Part shown: in pieces, positions 10,001-15,855 of the stretch | How positions within the stretch are numbered: position 1 is the first letter of the stretch | Layout of the letters: the number at the start of each line of letters is the position of its first letter | Origin: a virus | Reading direction: 5' to 3' (one strand) | IMG/VR virus record: IMGVR_UViG_3300010370_000124 | Coordinates: 1 to 33,438 of that record | DNA length: 33,438 bases | Program-made: the position numbers and the translations under genes | The notes under the pieces: generated by a model | Seen by the model: the letters and a program-made list of their open reading frames with translations, nothing else | What the model was told of the DNA's origin: nothing | The model's database searches: none

Positions 10001-11078
10001 GTGGATTGGAAGGAGTTACTGAAGCAGTAAATGTAAATTCCGTAGAACTGTTTACATTACTTACGAGTAAAGATCCATTATAAGATGTTGTATTGGTAGT
10101 AATTCCGGTTATTAATATTGGTGTATCTCTAAACAATCCATGAGGTTCAGATGTAGTAACAGTAATTGTAGACGTTGGAGTAACTCCATTTCCTGCACGA
10201 ATACTGGTGATTCCAATTTCATCAGCACGAAGATCACCTACAATTCTGTATTCATCAATAGAAGGTTCAAAGTCTGCAGAGACATTTGGGAAATTAGCTA
10301 ATCCTCTACCCGAAGTATCACCATAAGCATAGGTAACTTTTGCATAATACATCTCCAAATCTGTGATGGATAAAGTTTCATTACCCAATCTTGCAAAATT
10401 AACACCATCAGCATATTCAAATGCCGTCAATTTATGGTGGGAATAATTTGGTACAGATTTTCTTCCAGTGGAATCTTTGTAAGCTGCTCTTTGTAAATCT
10501 GCATCAAAAATTGAGAAAGAAGTAAAGTAACATGTACCAGTTACTCTAAAAATAGCAGTTTCAGATACGGCATCATTTAATGGATCTGGCACATACATTG
10601 GACGAATCTTAGTCTTTCTAAGATCTAAACCAACGATTGAAGTACCTCTAGGAAGTATTACTCCACCATAAACTGAGTTGAATTTGTATAATTCATTATT
10701 TTCATCAAAAATATCAAAATTACTTGATTCAGTAAATTCTGAAATAGACGCTCCAGATGTAGTCCAAGAAAAATTTAGATATCTTTTAAATACTGCTGTC
10801 CCTGAAGAATTTTCAATAGAGTGTCCTGGTCTATTATCAATGTAATGAGTTCCAGGATAAACAAGAATTGTCGTAGTATCAATTTTATCGTTTTGTTTTC
10901 CAGATTGATATGAAAATCTTGCTGCTTCTATTAGAGCTCTCTGAATAGTTCTAAAAGGTCTTGTTAATGAGTTACCTCTATTTTCAAAACTATCAGTAGC
11001 GTCAAAGTCTGAAGGGTTTACATAAAGAATATTACCTTCTGCATTCTTTAGGAAATTCTCTAATCTACTTATGGGCAT
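4023..11078 (-). CDS. Giant tail-fibre-like virion protein with C-terminal S74 chaperone domain
   Basis: The product is 2351 aa, the largest in the window. The N-terminus (LYVNPSDFDATDS, RPFRTIQRALIEAARFSY, TILVYPGTHYIDNRPG, about residues 18-85) is a beta-helix head typical of cyanomyovirus structural proteins. The middle consists of beta repeats rich in Gly, Thr, Ile and Ser, including GxGY units and a 21-aa tandem repeat. The last 107 residues are a Peptidase_S74 intramolecular chaperone. Ser2245 and Lys2250 (SDDTLKTD) have the Ser-x4-Lys spacing of the endosialidase catalytic dyad, followed by FTFTWN, VGVSAQEVQKVLPEAV and YEKLVPLLIEAIKEL, then a trimeric coiled coil. The family releases this domain by self-cleavage after folding, so the mature chain would end near residue 2244. 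It is a trimeric fibre or spike by family; the receptor cannot be read from the sequence. Confidence 0.85.
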   Translation of the reverse strand: MPISRLENFLKNAEGNILYVNPSDFDATDSFENRGNSLTRPFRTIQRALIEAARFSYQSGKQNDKIDTTTILVYPGTHYIDNRPGHSIENSSGTAVFKRYLNFSWTTSGASISEFTESSNFDIFDENNELYKFNSVYGGVILPRGTSIVGLDLRKTKIRPMYVPDPLNDAVSETAIFRVTGTCYFTSFSIFDADLQRAAYKDSTGRKSVPNYSHHKLTAFEYADGVNFARLGNETLSITDLEMYYAKVTYAYGDTSGRGLANFPNVSADFEPSIDEYRIVGDLRADEIGITSIRAGNGVTPTSTITVTTSEPHGLFRDTPILITGITTNTTSYNGSLLVSNVNSSTEFTFTASVTPSNPLPSPADIVDASVIVESDSVSSASPYIFSCTLRSVYGMNGLHADGSKATGFKSMLTAQFTGISLQKDDNAFLIYDPVSGIYNDNITAAENDKPLHINSRAIYRYGWESSHMKCSNNAIIQCVSIFAIGYARHFVAESGGDQSITNSNSNFGAISLESTGFRPESFDRDDVGYITHIIPPREPVNRTTNVTWLSLDSQKIVSAAKTERLYLAGYKSIDIVPPSQIDSYKIGAKKGEELNLSIIIGTQENNYKSPILMQSPSGISTSAEKVYAVGRNVGINSIVNNIFTLTGTHQLFNGEKIRIYSDTGEVPNNIVADKIYYAYTTGLSANQIKISSTLNDTNSGNTLTGISNGGGKLRIVSAVADKLPGEAGHPIQYDTTEKQWYITGSPVTFFNTIYDGIVGIGTSILGNQTGSTFVTRKVDNRGLDERIYKVRYVIPKEFTNARPPTDGFVLQESKNVGIGSVSFITSGVSDATQLRNPKVIVNAAYAGGTVTIKTEVPHNLVPGDKVKITNIVSSNNTSGNSLIPYNGSFEVYSTPSPRTFQYVGLSSDPGTFLNQTNQRSTQQQIEALPLVQREKYRDSIFIYRSQEVKKLIPGADGQDGIYQLTLIAGSVSPKPNVGFGISERKFNQDVRNLYPQVDRDNVVIDPEATISYAELSPLGKVQTNDKKLSLTKESLSYFLDNNRIGYAITGAIITGTGNTTVTLYTNNDHNLNSIKSISLVSGGAGYNNSAGVSSTLYSAELENGSIEGRNGSVKATISIGNTISSIQLVDSGSAYGVGNTMTISSYPAGSPSSFAVVQVTQINNSINDSVELSGFADPLMNGIFKIINIPSSRSIEILNPNGIGVTYFNRNDYRYPLVQHCGPSIGIATGTLTKQSGITTISCTEAHGLLPGNSFKLIGFGSTNNYYSQKFIVSEVIGINTFTFSSGITTANVSSDFTKVRVFKGGISANGKSLGAGEENLGGRANYLYAGISTTLTTPITQSDTTLTFASSSGFAKGDYVLIGSEIIRLGSDPVADSFTVIRGQFSTLAVPAVAGAIIKKLRIIPMELRRPSILRASGHTFEYLGYGPGNYSTALPIKQDRILSNDEISISQAREQDGGTVVYTGMNDRGEFYSGATKINGATGEEEVLEAPVVTYFGDDSDTEIVKRNSGIFDDLVVKERLTVEGGENNNQTSQFYGPVNFSQKLTNTSEDGLETRDLYVKGVASQPKLITVGIATPTDARKSGDISLLATPDAGGYIGHVYADSDWRRFGMISREKNSDFLTFDKVGIGQSFDIFDFKDALEVNGTVKVKNLYVGGAVTFAGAQAIGNANFDEIDINKVVRFAGVGTNYTIRHTNANSIAEFQNAEFIGYAVTFTNPTVRFENSFNSVFGGISTVGGTLSVGSLRCDLGIITATEFRGDNVGIDTLSVRKDAFITNGIITCQTGTAATITTINSQVGLITCITGLAATITTLTITNTFSNGIRANNQFATPLAHINAGVITNFSSTVGVITNMFAQIGVVTTLVIPTVGYSHLGGAASPVDGWFGAPTAYVNTGFTTTAVVTGWMGAPTAYVNTGIITTLYGSSGGTAANGGVLYYQNARIGSKLWLSGTGAGEGIYANIGIISAFGPGATNPTAGSMNINCGTSGDVSARQYTSTATGTLVSGTPPFVVSSLTKVTNLNADYLDGLDTSSTDTTGASVVIRSGGGFSAGTVNLNTLNISATGSIVVNTNRFTVDGATGNSSIAGTLVVSNNTQSTSSSTGSVQLTGGLGVARQLWVGDGVRISSNGLTVSGVTTFSSNVQCAAGSGLVVGAHGVNVSGTVTATTFIGAFSGNSTSTDTVDVTATDSSANHFPVFSANSASTANDTMRVCSSFYLRPNITTPTSASLFVRGDITAFAAAASDDTLKTDRVTIENALDKVLSLNGFTFTWNDKAEKLGFVKGVTQVGVSAQEVQKVLPEAVKTEELEGEEILVVKYEKLVPLLIEAIKELSDRLDKMEQKYMNGLYDY
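5311..5423 (-). repeat. 63-base tandem repeat inside the giant fibre gene
   Basis: Two similar copies of about 50 bases start at 5311 and 5374, exactly 63 bases (21 codons) apart. They encode GW(F/M)GAPTAYVNTG(F/I)-x-TT twice. The period fits one added turn of a beta-helix or one trimer layer, and in-frame duplication would lengthen the fibre. Confidence 0.65.
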
Positions 11079-11107
11079 TTTGCTATCCTACAGCGACAAA
11101 TCTATTC

Positions 11108-11115
11108 TTTTTATA
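11108..11115 (-). promoter_or_regulatory. Late-promoter-like box upstream of the giant fibre
   Basis: TATAAAAA on the minus strand matches seven of eight bases of TATAAATA and lies 30 bases upstream of the fibre ATG. It follows directly after a hairpin terminator, which makes a separate transcription unit likely. Confidence 0.45.
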
Positions 11116-11125
11116 TTTAGACACC

Positions 11126-11152
11126 AAAAAACCTCCCAGATTGGGAGGTTTT
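11126..11152 (-). terminator. Intrinsic terminator between the Mom-like gene and the fibre gene
   Basis: A perfect 11-bp stem (AAAACCTCCCA pairs with TGGGAGGTTTT) has a 3-base loop and ends in six U on the minus strand. It lies 58 bases past the stop of the Mom-like gene and would end the accessory-island transcript. Confidence 0.85.
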
Positions 11153-11209
11153 AAAGTTCACACGGAAGGGATTTTGTCGCTGGTGTTAGTATCACCATGT
11201 ATTATATTA

Positions 11210-11812
11210 TCAGTCATTTTCTTTCCAGGCAAGCTTTAATGACTTATCAAAGATCATCACATATCTGTGTTTACGACTTCTTTCTTTCCATTCACCTTCC
11301 GAACCTTTGACTCTTCCACGAGAGTGTTTAGTTCCATCTGCAAAATAGAAATCTTTTCTAGCGTCCGTGAGACCTGCATATTTAAAGTTACAAGCACGAT
11401 AAATTGTACCAGTATGGTGATTTGAATCAGCATAAGAAATGATTGCTTTAACTTCAGTATCTTTCCGAAGTTGTCTAATCGCCCGTGACACAAACCAAGA
11501 AGTGATGTTATATTCGCATGACTGCGTACTAGGTTCGATGCAAAGTCTGGAGAGTTCAAAGAGTCCTTGTTGTTCATGTCGTTCTAATCCAAATGCTCCT
11601 ACCGCAATTTCTGGAACTGGGAGGCCAGTAAAAATGCAAGCGCCAAGACACCCGCCAATTCTAAGGGGACATTCCCACTCAGTATGTCTGAAAAGCCCAT
11701 AATTATACCCCGATTTAAAGTCTTTAGATTCGTCTTTTAAGTAATGATGGGTATAAAGAAGGTCTTTAATCTCATCTTTACCAACTTTATCTATATAAAA
11801 ATCACTTTTCAC
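11210..11812 (-). CDS. mom: Mom-like GNAT-fold DNA adenine modification protein
   Basis: The 200-aa protein resembles the Mom family. In phage Mu, Mom converts adenine to N6-carbamoylmethyl-adenine and protects phage DNA from host restriction. Conserved-looking blocks are IGGCLGACIFTGLPVPEIA (52-70, GNAT strands), ELSRLCIEP (87-95) and SYADSNHHTGTIYRACNFKYAG (126-147, given as SYADSNHHTG then YRACNFKYAG). These are the ELSRL and SYAD...G.iY.a.nF segments that mark the family. The start is GTG at 11812, because a TAA stop lies upstream in frame and there is no early ATG. It is the last gene before a strong terminator. A general GNAT acetyltransferase is the main alternative, but the combination of blocks favours Mom. 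The gene symbol reflects similarity by eye, not a search. Confidence 0.75.
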   Translation of the reverse strand: MKSDFYIDKVGKDEIKDLLYTHHYLKDESKDFKSGYNYGLFRHTEWECPLRIGGCLGACIFTGLPVPEIAVGAFGLERHEQQGLFELSRLCIEPSTQSCEYNITSWFVSRAIRQLRKDTEVKAIISYADSNHHTGTIYRACNFKYAGLTDARKDFYFADGTKHSRGRVKGSEGEWKERSRKHRYVMIFDKSLKLAWKEND

Positions 11813-11825
11813 TGAGTATAATTAC

Positions 11826-11990
11826 TTACTTTTGTTTGTGTTTCACAATATATTCTACCGTATTTGCAACGTCGTTCATTGCTGTTCGGAGATCTGATTG
11901 ACCTCCAGTATGTTGTTCCATTGTTTGTGGATCAGTTAGAGACCATCTCCACTGATTCATATCTTGATTGTGCCAGAGATTTATGATCAT
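11826..11990 (-). CDS. Small conserved-looking protein of unknown function
   Basis: The reading frame from ATG at 11990 gives 54 aa (MIINLWHNQDMNQWRWSLTD...). A longer version begins with TTG at 12020, but that codon lies inside the tRNA-Thr gene, so the ATG is preferred. The product is rich in Trp, Gln and Asn near its start (NLWHNQDMNQWRW). It ends with a short helix (LRTAMNDVANTVEYIVKHKQK, from about residue 34) and has no membrane segment. It lies 13 bases ahead of the Mom-like gene and probably shares its transcript. I do not recognise the family. Its tryptophan-rich, low-complexity-free sequence argues for a real protein. Confidence 0.6.
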   Translation of the reverse strand: MIINLWHNQDMNQWRWSLTDPQTMEQHTGGQSDLRTAMNDVANTVEYIVKHKQK

Positions 11991-12008
11991 GTTAAGATTT
12001 AAATCTGA

Positions 12009-12082
12009 AGCCCCCGACAAGACTTGAACTTGCGACCTGAGCTTTACAAAAGCCCTGCTCTATCCAACTGAGCTACGAAGGC
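12009..12082 (-). tRNA. tRNA-Thr (anticodon UGU)
   Basis: On the minus strand a full 74-base cloverleaf folds. The acceptor GCCTTCG pairs with CGGGGGC (two G-U pairs), the D arm is GCTC/GAGC, and the anticodon stem is GGGCT/AGCTC with loop TTTGTAA (anticodon TGT). The T arm is GCAAG/CTTGT with loop TTCAAGT. CCA is not encoded. It reads ACA codons, which are common in the AT-rich fibre genes. Confidence 0.93.
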
Positions 12083-12093
12083 AGAAAATAGGA

Positions 12094-12573
12094 TTATTTC
12101 CTATCGAATTGGAACAAACCGTGATAGGATCCCCAAATTTGTTCATTTGTTTCTGGATCCATTCCTTTATCGATTACATTGTAATAATCTTTTCCTAAAA
12201 ACGCTTCTGTTAATAGGTAGCTATTTTTTCCATTTTTTTCAACAAAACACTCATTGCAAGTGTTTTGTCCATGAAATTCGTCTTTTTCAGCATCATATTC
12301 AAAAATAACATCACAACCCTCTAGATATGGTTGGTCTTCAACATCTCTATATGATTTTAGAAGAATTTTGCCATCTTTTTGGGTAACTTCAATAATAGCT
12401 TGACGATAGGGTTCTTTGTCAATAATATACTTTTGTGTTACTTTAAATTTGTTTGATGATATTTTAACATGGGTTAATTCAATCATAGCAAATTCTCTAG
12501 GCATATAAAATGCTTGGGCTTGATTGTTAAAATATCCCTCAAAATAAGAAATAAATTTAGATTTAATAGTCAT
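12094..12573 (-). CDS. cpeT: CpeT-like phycobiliprotein lyase
   Basis: The 159-aa product matches the CpcT/CpeT family, small beta-barrel lyases that attach bilin chromophores to phycobiliproteins. Recognisable segments are SYFEGYFNNQAQAF (9-22), EFAMIELTHVKI (27-38), PYLEGCDVIFEY (82-93), and the C-terminal IDKGMDPETNEQIWGSYHGLFQF (134-156, in parts IDKGMDPET and EQIWGSYHG). Cyanobacterial enzymes are near 200 aa, so this is a shortened phage version, as in other cyanophages. The usual Gly-Pro near the end is Gly-Leu here. The gene lies between two tRNA genes and has an exact late-type promoter box directly upstream. Expected role: altering phycoerythrin or phycocyanin pigmentation during infection. 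Activity of the shortened form is uncertain. Confidence 0.85.
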   Translation of the reverse strand: MTIKSKFISYFEGYFNNQAQAFYMPREFAMIELTHVKISSNKFKVTQKYIIDKEPYRQAIIEVTQKDGKILLKSYRDVEDQPYLEGCDVIFEYDAEKDEFHGQNTCNECFVEKNGKNSYLLTEAFLGKDYYNVIDKGMDPETNEQIWGSYHGLFQFDRK

Positions 12574-12593
12574 GTTAAAAAATATTTTTGATT

Positions 12594-12601
12594 TATTTAT
12601 A
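12594..12601 (-). promoter_or_regulatory. Perfect T4-type late promoter box upstream of cpeT
   Basis: The minus strand reads TATAAATA, an exact match to the T4 late consensus. It lies 21 bases upstream of the cpeT ATG and 4 bases past the 3' end of tRNA-Leu. It could drive cpeT, tRNA-Thr, the 54-aa gene and the Mom-like gene as one late transcript ending at 11126-11152. Confidence 0.65.
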
Positions 12602-12604
12602 AGG

Positions 12605-12689
12605 TAGGGCGAGAGAGACTTGAACTCTCACGGGTTATTCACCCAACGGATTTTAAGTCCGGTGTGTCTACCGATTCCACCACCGCCCC
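12605..12689 (-). tRNA. tRNA-Leu (anticodon UAA)
   Basis: This is an 85-base class II tRNA on the minus strand. The acceptor GGGGCGG pairs with TCGCCCT through G-U ends. The D arm is TGGTGGAATCGGTAGACAC, and the anticodon loop CTTAAAA gives TAA. A long variable arm (GGGTGAATAACCC) and the T arm GAGAG/CTCTC follow. CCA is not encoded in full. It reads TTA, a codon favoured by AT-rich phage genes. Confidence 0.93.
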
Positions 12690-12698
12690 ACAAAAGGC

Positions 12699-12908
12699 CT
12701 ACTCTTGTTGGTAGGTCATAGGATTATACTTCAAGTACTCAAAGAATGTCAACTTCATTTCTTTTTGTGTCATTCCGCAATGTTTTGCGGCCGCAGGAAG
12801 TGTCATTGTGCAATTAAATAATCCTTCATTAGCCTCACGAACATTTTCTGGGGTTGTTTTTACAGGATATTCGTATAGATTTTTGTAATTGATTTTTAAT
12901 AGATTCAT
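12699..12908 (-). CDS. Small hypothetical protein with possible helix-turn-helix
   Basis: The 69-aa product begins MNLLKINYKNLYEYPVKTTP. Its second half (LPAAAKHCGMTQKEMKLTFFEYLKY, about residues 37-61, in parts LPAAAKHCGMTQ and EMKLTFFEYL) has the spacing of a small helix-turn-helix: an Ala-rich helix, a Gly turn, then a second helix. It could be a small DNA-binding protein or simply a helical adaptor. Its ATG starts one base after the stop of the 49-aa gene, which implies translational coupling. It directly precedes tRNA-Leu. No named family is recognised. Confidence 0.65.
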   Translation of the reverse strand: MNLLKINYKNLYEYPVKTTPENVREANEGLFNCTMTLPAAAKHCGMTQKEMKLTFFEYLKYNPMTYQQE

Positions 12909-12909
12909 A

Positions 12910-13059
12910 CTAAATTGGTACGATCTCTAGGTTTCTTACATTGAGTTCGGTCTTAACGTAAGACTCCCACCTCATTGCGTCTTCTATATTGTAAAACACC
13001 GCTTCGTGTTTGGCAAGACCCTTTTTCTTGGGTTTGAGGTACTGAACCTTATACATCAT
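12910..13059 (-). CDS. Very small basic protein overlapping the SGNH gene
   Basis: The frame from ATG at 13059 (or the next codon, ATG 13056) gives 49 aa: MMYKVQYLKPKKKGLAKHEA then a helix-strand end (AMRWESYVKTELNVRNLEIVPI, from residue 28). The frame stays open upstream, but that part lies in the SGNH gene, is low-complexity Ile/Leu/Lys and is not credible. The start overlaps the last codons of the SGNH gene (ATGATGTATAA), a coupled arrangement. The basic patch KPKKKG and the alternating C-terminal strand suggest a compact fold. Function is unknown. Confidence 0.6.
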   Translation of the reverse strand: MMYKVQYLKPKKKGLAKHEAVFYNIEDAMRWESYVKTELNVRNLEIVPI

Positions 13060-13843
13060 GAAAAATAAATGCAGCTTCTTCAAGACTTTTAGACATTGTA
13101 TAATATTTTGGAGGATAATCAAAGGTTTTGTGAATATCAAAATCTTTATTTTGATGTGACTCAAATAAGTATTGAGCAAATTCTTTATTTTGAGTTTCGG
13201 TAAAATGATTAAATTTTCTTTTGGACTTAGGATCTTCACTAACATTAGACAATTTATCTGAATATTGCATCATATCAAAGAGAGGTATTCTCCACATTCC
13301 AGGAGTTACTTTTTCAGTGAGTTTATTTTTATTAGTTTTAAAGTAATCAAATGCTTGAATATTGAAACAATCCGGTCTCCTATGTTTTACACTATCTCTC
13401 ATTGCAATGATACTTAATAAGTTTTTATTTCTAAACGTATTTGACCAGTGATTTTCCGTTTTAATCCATGTAGAAAGTAATTTTTTATTGATATCAGATA
13501 TATTTCGATTAGGCATTCCATAATATTCAGCATTTAGGGGGTAATATTCTTTGCCTAGAGAATTTTCTTTTGGTTCTGAAGGAGAAAAACAAATATGATG
13601 TTGTAATATAGATTCATCTTTATCTGGTGTAGAAACTAACCAAACTCTTGTAATATCCGTCCACAAAAAAATTACATGATCATATTCTTCATGTGTTTCT
13701 AGAAATTTAAAGTATGAATATCCAATAGAAGTGCTGTAATAACCAAAGGTTTTTACGTCACATTTCATCAGTTCTCCAAAATATTTTGGCCAGCCTTCAT
13801 AATCGGCTGCAAAACTATCTCCATATATTGCTATTTTGGTCAT
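13049..13843 (-). CDS. SGNH/GDSL-hydrolase-like protein
   Basis: The 264-aa protein begins MTKIAIYGDSFAADYEGWP, with the GDS block I of SGNH hydrolases (Ser10 would be the nucleophile). A strand ending in DHVIFLWTDITR (55-66) resembles the block III region. Near the end, FNHFTETQNKEFAQYL (211-226) aligns with the family's D-x-x-H-F-T...FA..L helix. His213 is present, but the Asp three residues before it is Lys210, so the catalytic triad looks incomplete. Members of the superfamily deacylate glycans or lipids; the phage substrate is unknown. A late-like box lies about 20 bases upstream. The first four or five genes of the island read in the same direction behind it. Confidence 0.7.
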   Translation of the reverse strand: MTKIAIYGDSFAADYEGWPKYFGELMKCDVKTFGYYSTSIGYSYFKFLETHEEYDHVIFLWTDITRVWLVSTPDKDESILQHHICFSPSEPKENSLGKEYYPLNAEYYGMPNRNISDINKKLLSTWIKTENHWSNTFRNKNLLSIIAMRDSVKHRRPDCFNIQAFDYFKTNKNKLTEKVTPGMWRIPLFDMMQYSDKLSNVSEDPKSKRKFNHFTETQNKEFAQYLFESHQNKDFDIHKTFDYPPKYYTMSKSLEEAAFIFHDV

Positions 13844-13863
13844 TTATGATTATGATTTTGGAA

Positions 13864-13871
13864 TATTTATC
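13864..13871 (-). promoter_or_regulatory. Late-promoter-like box upstream of the SGNH gene
   Basis: GATAAATA on the minus strand matches seven of eight bases of TATAAATA, about 20 bases before the ATG at 13843 and 24 bases after the stop of the 58-aa gene. Confidence 0.5.
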
Positions 13872-13894
13872 AAATGATCTTTAATCATTAGACC

Positions 13895-14071
13895 TTAGAC
13901 TTCATCTGCAACCACTTCACCACGAAGTTCTGCAAGTTTTGCAGTTGCGAGACATTCTACAGCAGTCCAATAAACTTCACCACTGATGGGGAAGTTCTCA
14001 TGACAGAAATATTCTGCAGTGTCTTCTTGTAGACCCTGAAGAGACTTCAGAGTATCACGATGGATTTGCAT
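13895..14071 (-). CDS. 58-aa conserved-looking small protein
   Basis: The frame from ATG at 14071 to TAA at 13895 encodes MQIHRDTLKSLQGLQEDTAE, then YFCHENFPISGEVYWTAVEC, ending in ATAKLAELRGEVVADEV. It is acidic and mostly helical, with two cysteines (23 and 40). Codons ending in C or G are clearly more frequent than in the neighbouring structural genes, as in gp32 at the far end of the window. This could mean high expression or separate origin. A stable hairpin sits directly upstream of the ATG. I do not know a function. The coherent amino-acid composition and codon choice make a chance ORF unlikely. Confidence 0.65.
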   Translation of the reverse strand: MQIHRDTLKSLQGLQEDTAEYFCHENFPISGEVYWTAVECLATAKLAELRGEVVADEV

Positions 14072-14074
14072 GTA

Positions 14075-14097
14075 AAGGTTGTTGAGAGAACGACCTT
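14075..14097 (-). promoter_or_regulatory. Leader hairpin before the 58-aa gene
   Basis: On the minus strand AAGGTCGTT pairs with AACAACCTT across a 5-base loop (one mismatch). The stem ends three bases before the ATG at 14071. No Shine-Dalgarno is visible outside it, so the hairpin may control initiation or mark a processed 5' end. Confidence 0.35.
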
Positions 14098-14133
14098 ATC
14101 ATACCAAGATATGATGGGAGTGTCAATGGGTTT

Positions 14134-14155
14134 GTGACGCTTCTTCAAGTGTCAC
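14134..14155 (-). promoter_or_regulatory. Hairpin at the stop of the 567-aa gene
   Basis: GTGACACTT pairs with AAGCGTCAC (one G-U) around a 4-base loop, and the 5' arm overlaps the TGA stop. There is no U-run, so it is not a standard terminator. It may protect the 3' end of the long tail transcript. Confidence 0.4.
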
Positions 14156-15855
14156 TCAAATTCATCGAAATCGTCTGCTTCTAGAGAATTAACGTCTTGA
14201 GTTAACCTTTTAAGATCATTAACAAGAGATCCTCTACCTCTGCGATATGCCCAGGCTGTAGATTGTTTTCCGTCTCTTATTGATCTTAAGGTTCCACCTT
14301 TTGATATGTATTCATTAATGATGGGTAGATTGGTATTTTTTATTGAATTTAATTCATTTTCAGCAGTGGTAATTGCAGTATCTGAAGTACTACAAGTTCC
14401 TGCGGATGGAGCTAATGCCGAAGTTGAAGTGTATCCAATTCCAGCACTAGAAGAACCAGTACCTGCAAGAACAGTTATACTCTGTCCTTCTGAGGCATAT
14501 GAAAAAGTATATCCAGTTACTGTTGGAGGAAGTCCAGATAAAGTAGGAGTCAACACACCAGGCCAAGAAGTATTACCAATGTAATAAAAATCATATCCTG
14601 CTCCCACTGAGGGTTCAGATTGAACATATTCTGTATAGGCCTTAGTTACATCCGGATTTCCATTATTAATGAGTATAATAGAATGTCCATATCCAGCCTT
14701 ATTTTCATTTTTAACTAGTCCAACTTCTACTGGATTTTCTCCATTTGTAGTAGGATCAAAATTTTCATCCGTTCCAGTAGATCTTACAATAAAGAAGTTA
14801 TCATCGGATGTTCCATATGGAGTTGATGTACTAATAAAAATAGTAGGATAAGAAGTGTATATGCCGACATTAAAAATAGATTGAGAGGTTGAAGCAATAG
14901 CTGGTTTACTTAATATGATTGAAGTTGTATCAATATCAAATGTAGTCGTGATCCCCAAAGTATCAATACCACTTACGGAAACAGTAGTTGTTCCAAATCC
15001 AACAACTAAACTATCAGTTGAAGTTATTCCAGTTCTCCAGATTTTATCTCCTGTTGTAATTCCTGAGGTTGTATTAAAACCAGTATAAGCTAAAATTGTA
15101 GACCCTAAAGAAATACTAGCACCAAAGGTAGTACTAATGCCCAATAAACTGGTTGATCCAAAACCTACGACTTCTGGTAATTGTCCAATAACAAAAATTG
15201 TAGGTTGTTCGATGGAATCTGTTATAGTATCTCCAGTTTGAATTCCAGAAAGAATTGTAAAACCTTGAGTCGTTGTTGTGGAATCATAAACAATCATGTA
15301 AGTACTTCCTATACCAACAGAAGCACTAGGAAGTTCTTTTACTGCACTTGAACCATAATCTCTATCTTTTGGCCTCTTATAGTACTTCGCACCATAATAG
15401 TTTATTTGTCTATAATCCGCAGCTATTTTTTTAACTTGATATGTATTATATGTTTTTGGTCCAATTGTACCAATTCCAGATATAGTTTTTGACGAAGTTA
15501 GAACCCACTCTAAATCATTTTTACAGCCATTTGCAATTCTTGCACGATATGCATTACCAACAGCAGTAATTTTTGTGTTTATTTCATCAATTAACGATGG
15601 AAATTTTTTATCTATGTTTGTGATTAATTCATCATACATATCTAAATCAATATCAAGTAACAATAACATGTCACTTATTTGTTCTTTTTGAACTTTTTTA
15701 GATTCTATTTCCGTTTTAAGAGAATCTATAATTTTTTGTGATTTTTTTTGAGATGTTGATGTACTAAGTCCCAATATTGATCTTATAGAAGTTGCTGCTT
15801 CAGCTACTCCAGATGTGGTACTTAATTGTGCTGTAGTTCCTATACCTGTTGACAT
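14152..15855 (-). CDS. Virion structural protein, probably baseplate or fibre connector
   Basis: The 567-aa product has helical ends and a beta-rich middle. Residues about 36-110 are charged helices (SQKIIDSLKTEIESKKVQKEQ, shortened: KIIDSLKTEIESKKV; then DKKFPSLIDEINTKI). About 115-480 consists of Thr/Ser/Gly/Ile strands with repeated GIGTT, GFGST and GIST motifs. The last 80 residues are helical again and end in an acidic tail (SLEADDFDEFE). The same GIGT-type strands occur in the 2351-aa fibre and in gp5 here, and are typical of cyanophage virion proteins. Its start overlaps the stop of the upstream 279-aa gene by one base (TAATG). It is the last gene of the hub and tail operon. An exact T4 counterpart is not evident. 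Confidence 0.7.
   Translation of the reverse strand: MSTGIGTTAQLSTTSGVAEAATSIRSILGLSTSTSQKKSQKIIDSLKTEIESKKVQKEQISDMLLLLDIDLDMYDELITNIDKKFPSLIDEINTKITAVGNAYRARIANGCKNDLEWVLTSSKTISGIGTIGPKTYNTYQVKKIAADYRQINYYGAKYYKRPKDRDYGSSAVKELPSASVGIGSTYMIVYDSTTTTQGFTILSGIQTGDTITDSIEQPTIFVIGQLPEVVGFGSTSLLGISTTFGASISLGSTILAYTGFNTTSGITTGDKIWRTGITSTDSLVVGFGTTTVSVSGIDTLGITTTFDIDTTSIILSKPAIASTSQSIFNVGIYTSYPTIFISTSTPYGTSDDNFFIVRSTGTDENFDPTTNGENPVEVGLVKNENKAGYGHSIILINNGNPDVTKAYTEYVQSEPSVGAGYDFYYIGNTSWPGVLTPTLSGLPPTVTGYTFSYASEGQSITVLAGTGSSSAGIGYTSTSALAPSAGTCSTSDTAITTAENELNSIKNTNLPIINEYISKGGTLRSIRDGKQSTAWAYRRGRGSLVNDLKRLTQDVNSLEADDFDEFE

Noticed and set aside
4023-11078. Many short plus-strand frames opposite the giant fibre
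   Set aside because: All lie antisense to a single long conserved frame and show no family features or start signals.
11991-12020. Longer form of the 54-aa protein from a TTG
   Set aside because: The added codons lie within the 3' end of tRNA-Thr; an ATG at 11990 gives a sensible start.
12009-12689. Attachment site for integration at the tRNA genes
   Set aside because: No integrase gene and no duplicated tRNA 3' end is visible; these are complete phage-encoded tRNAs.
13060-13245. Upstream extension of the 49-aa gene
   Set aside because: The extension is low-complexity Ile/Leu/Lys translation of the SGNH gene in another frame.
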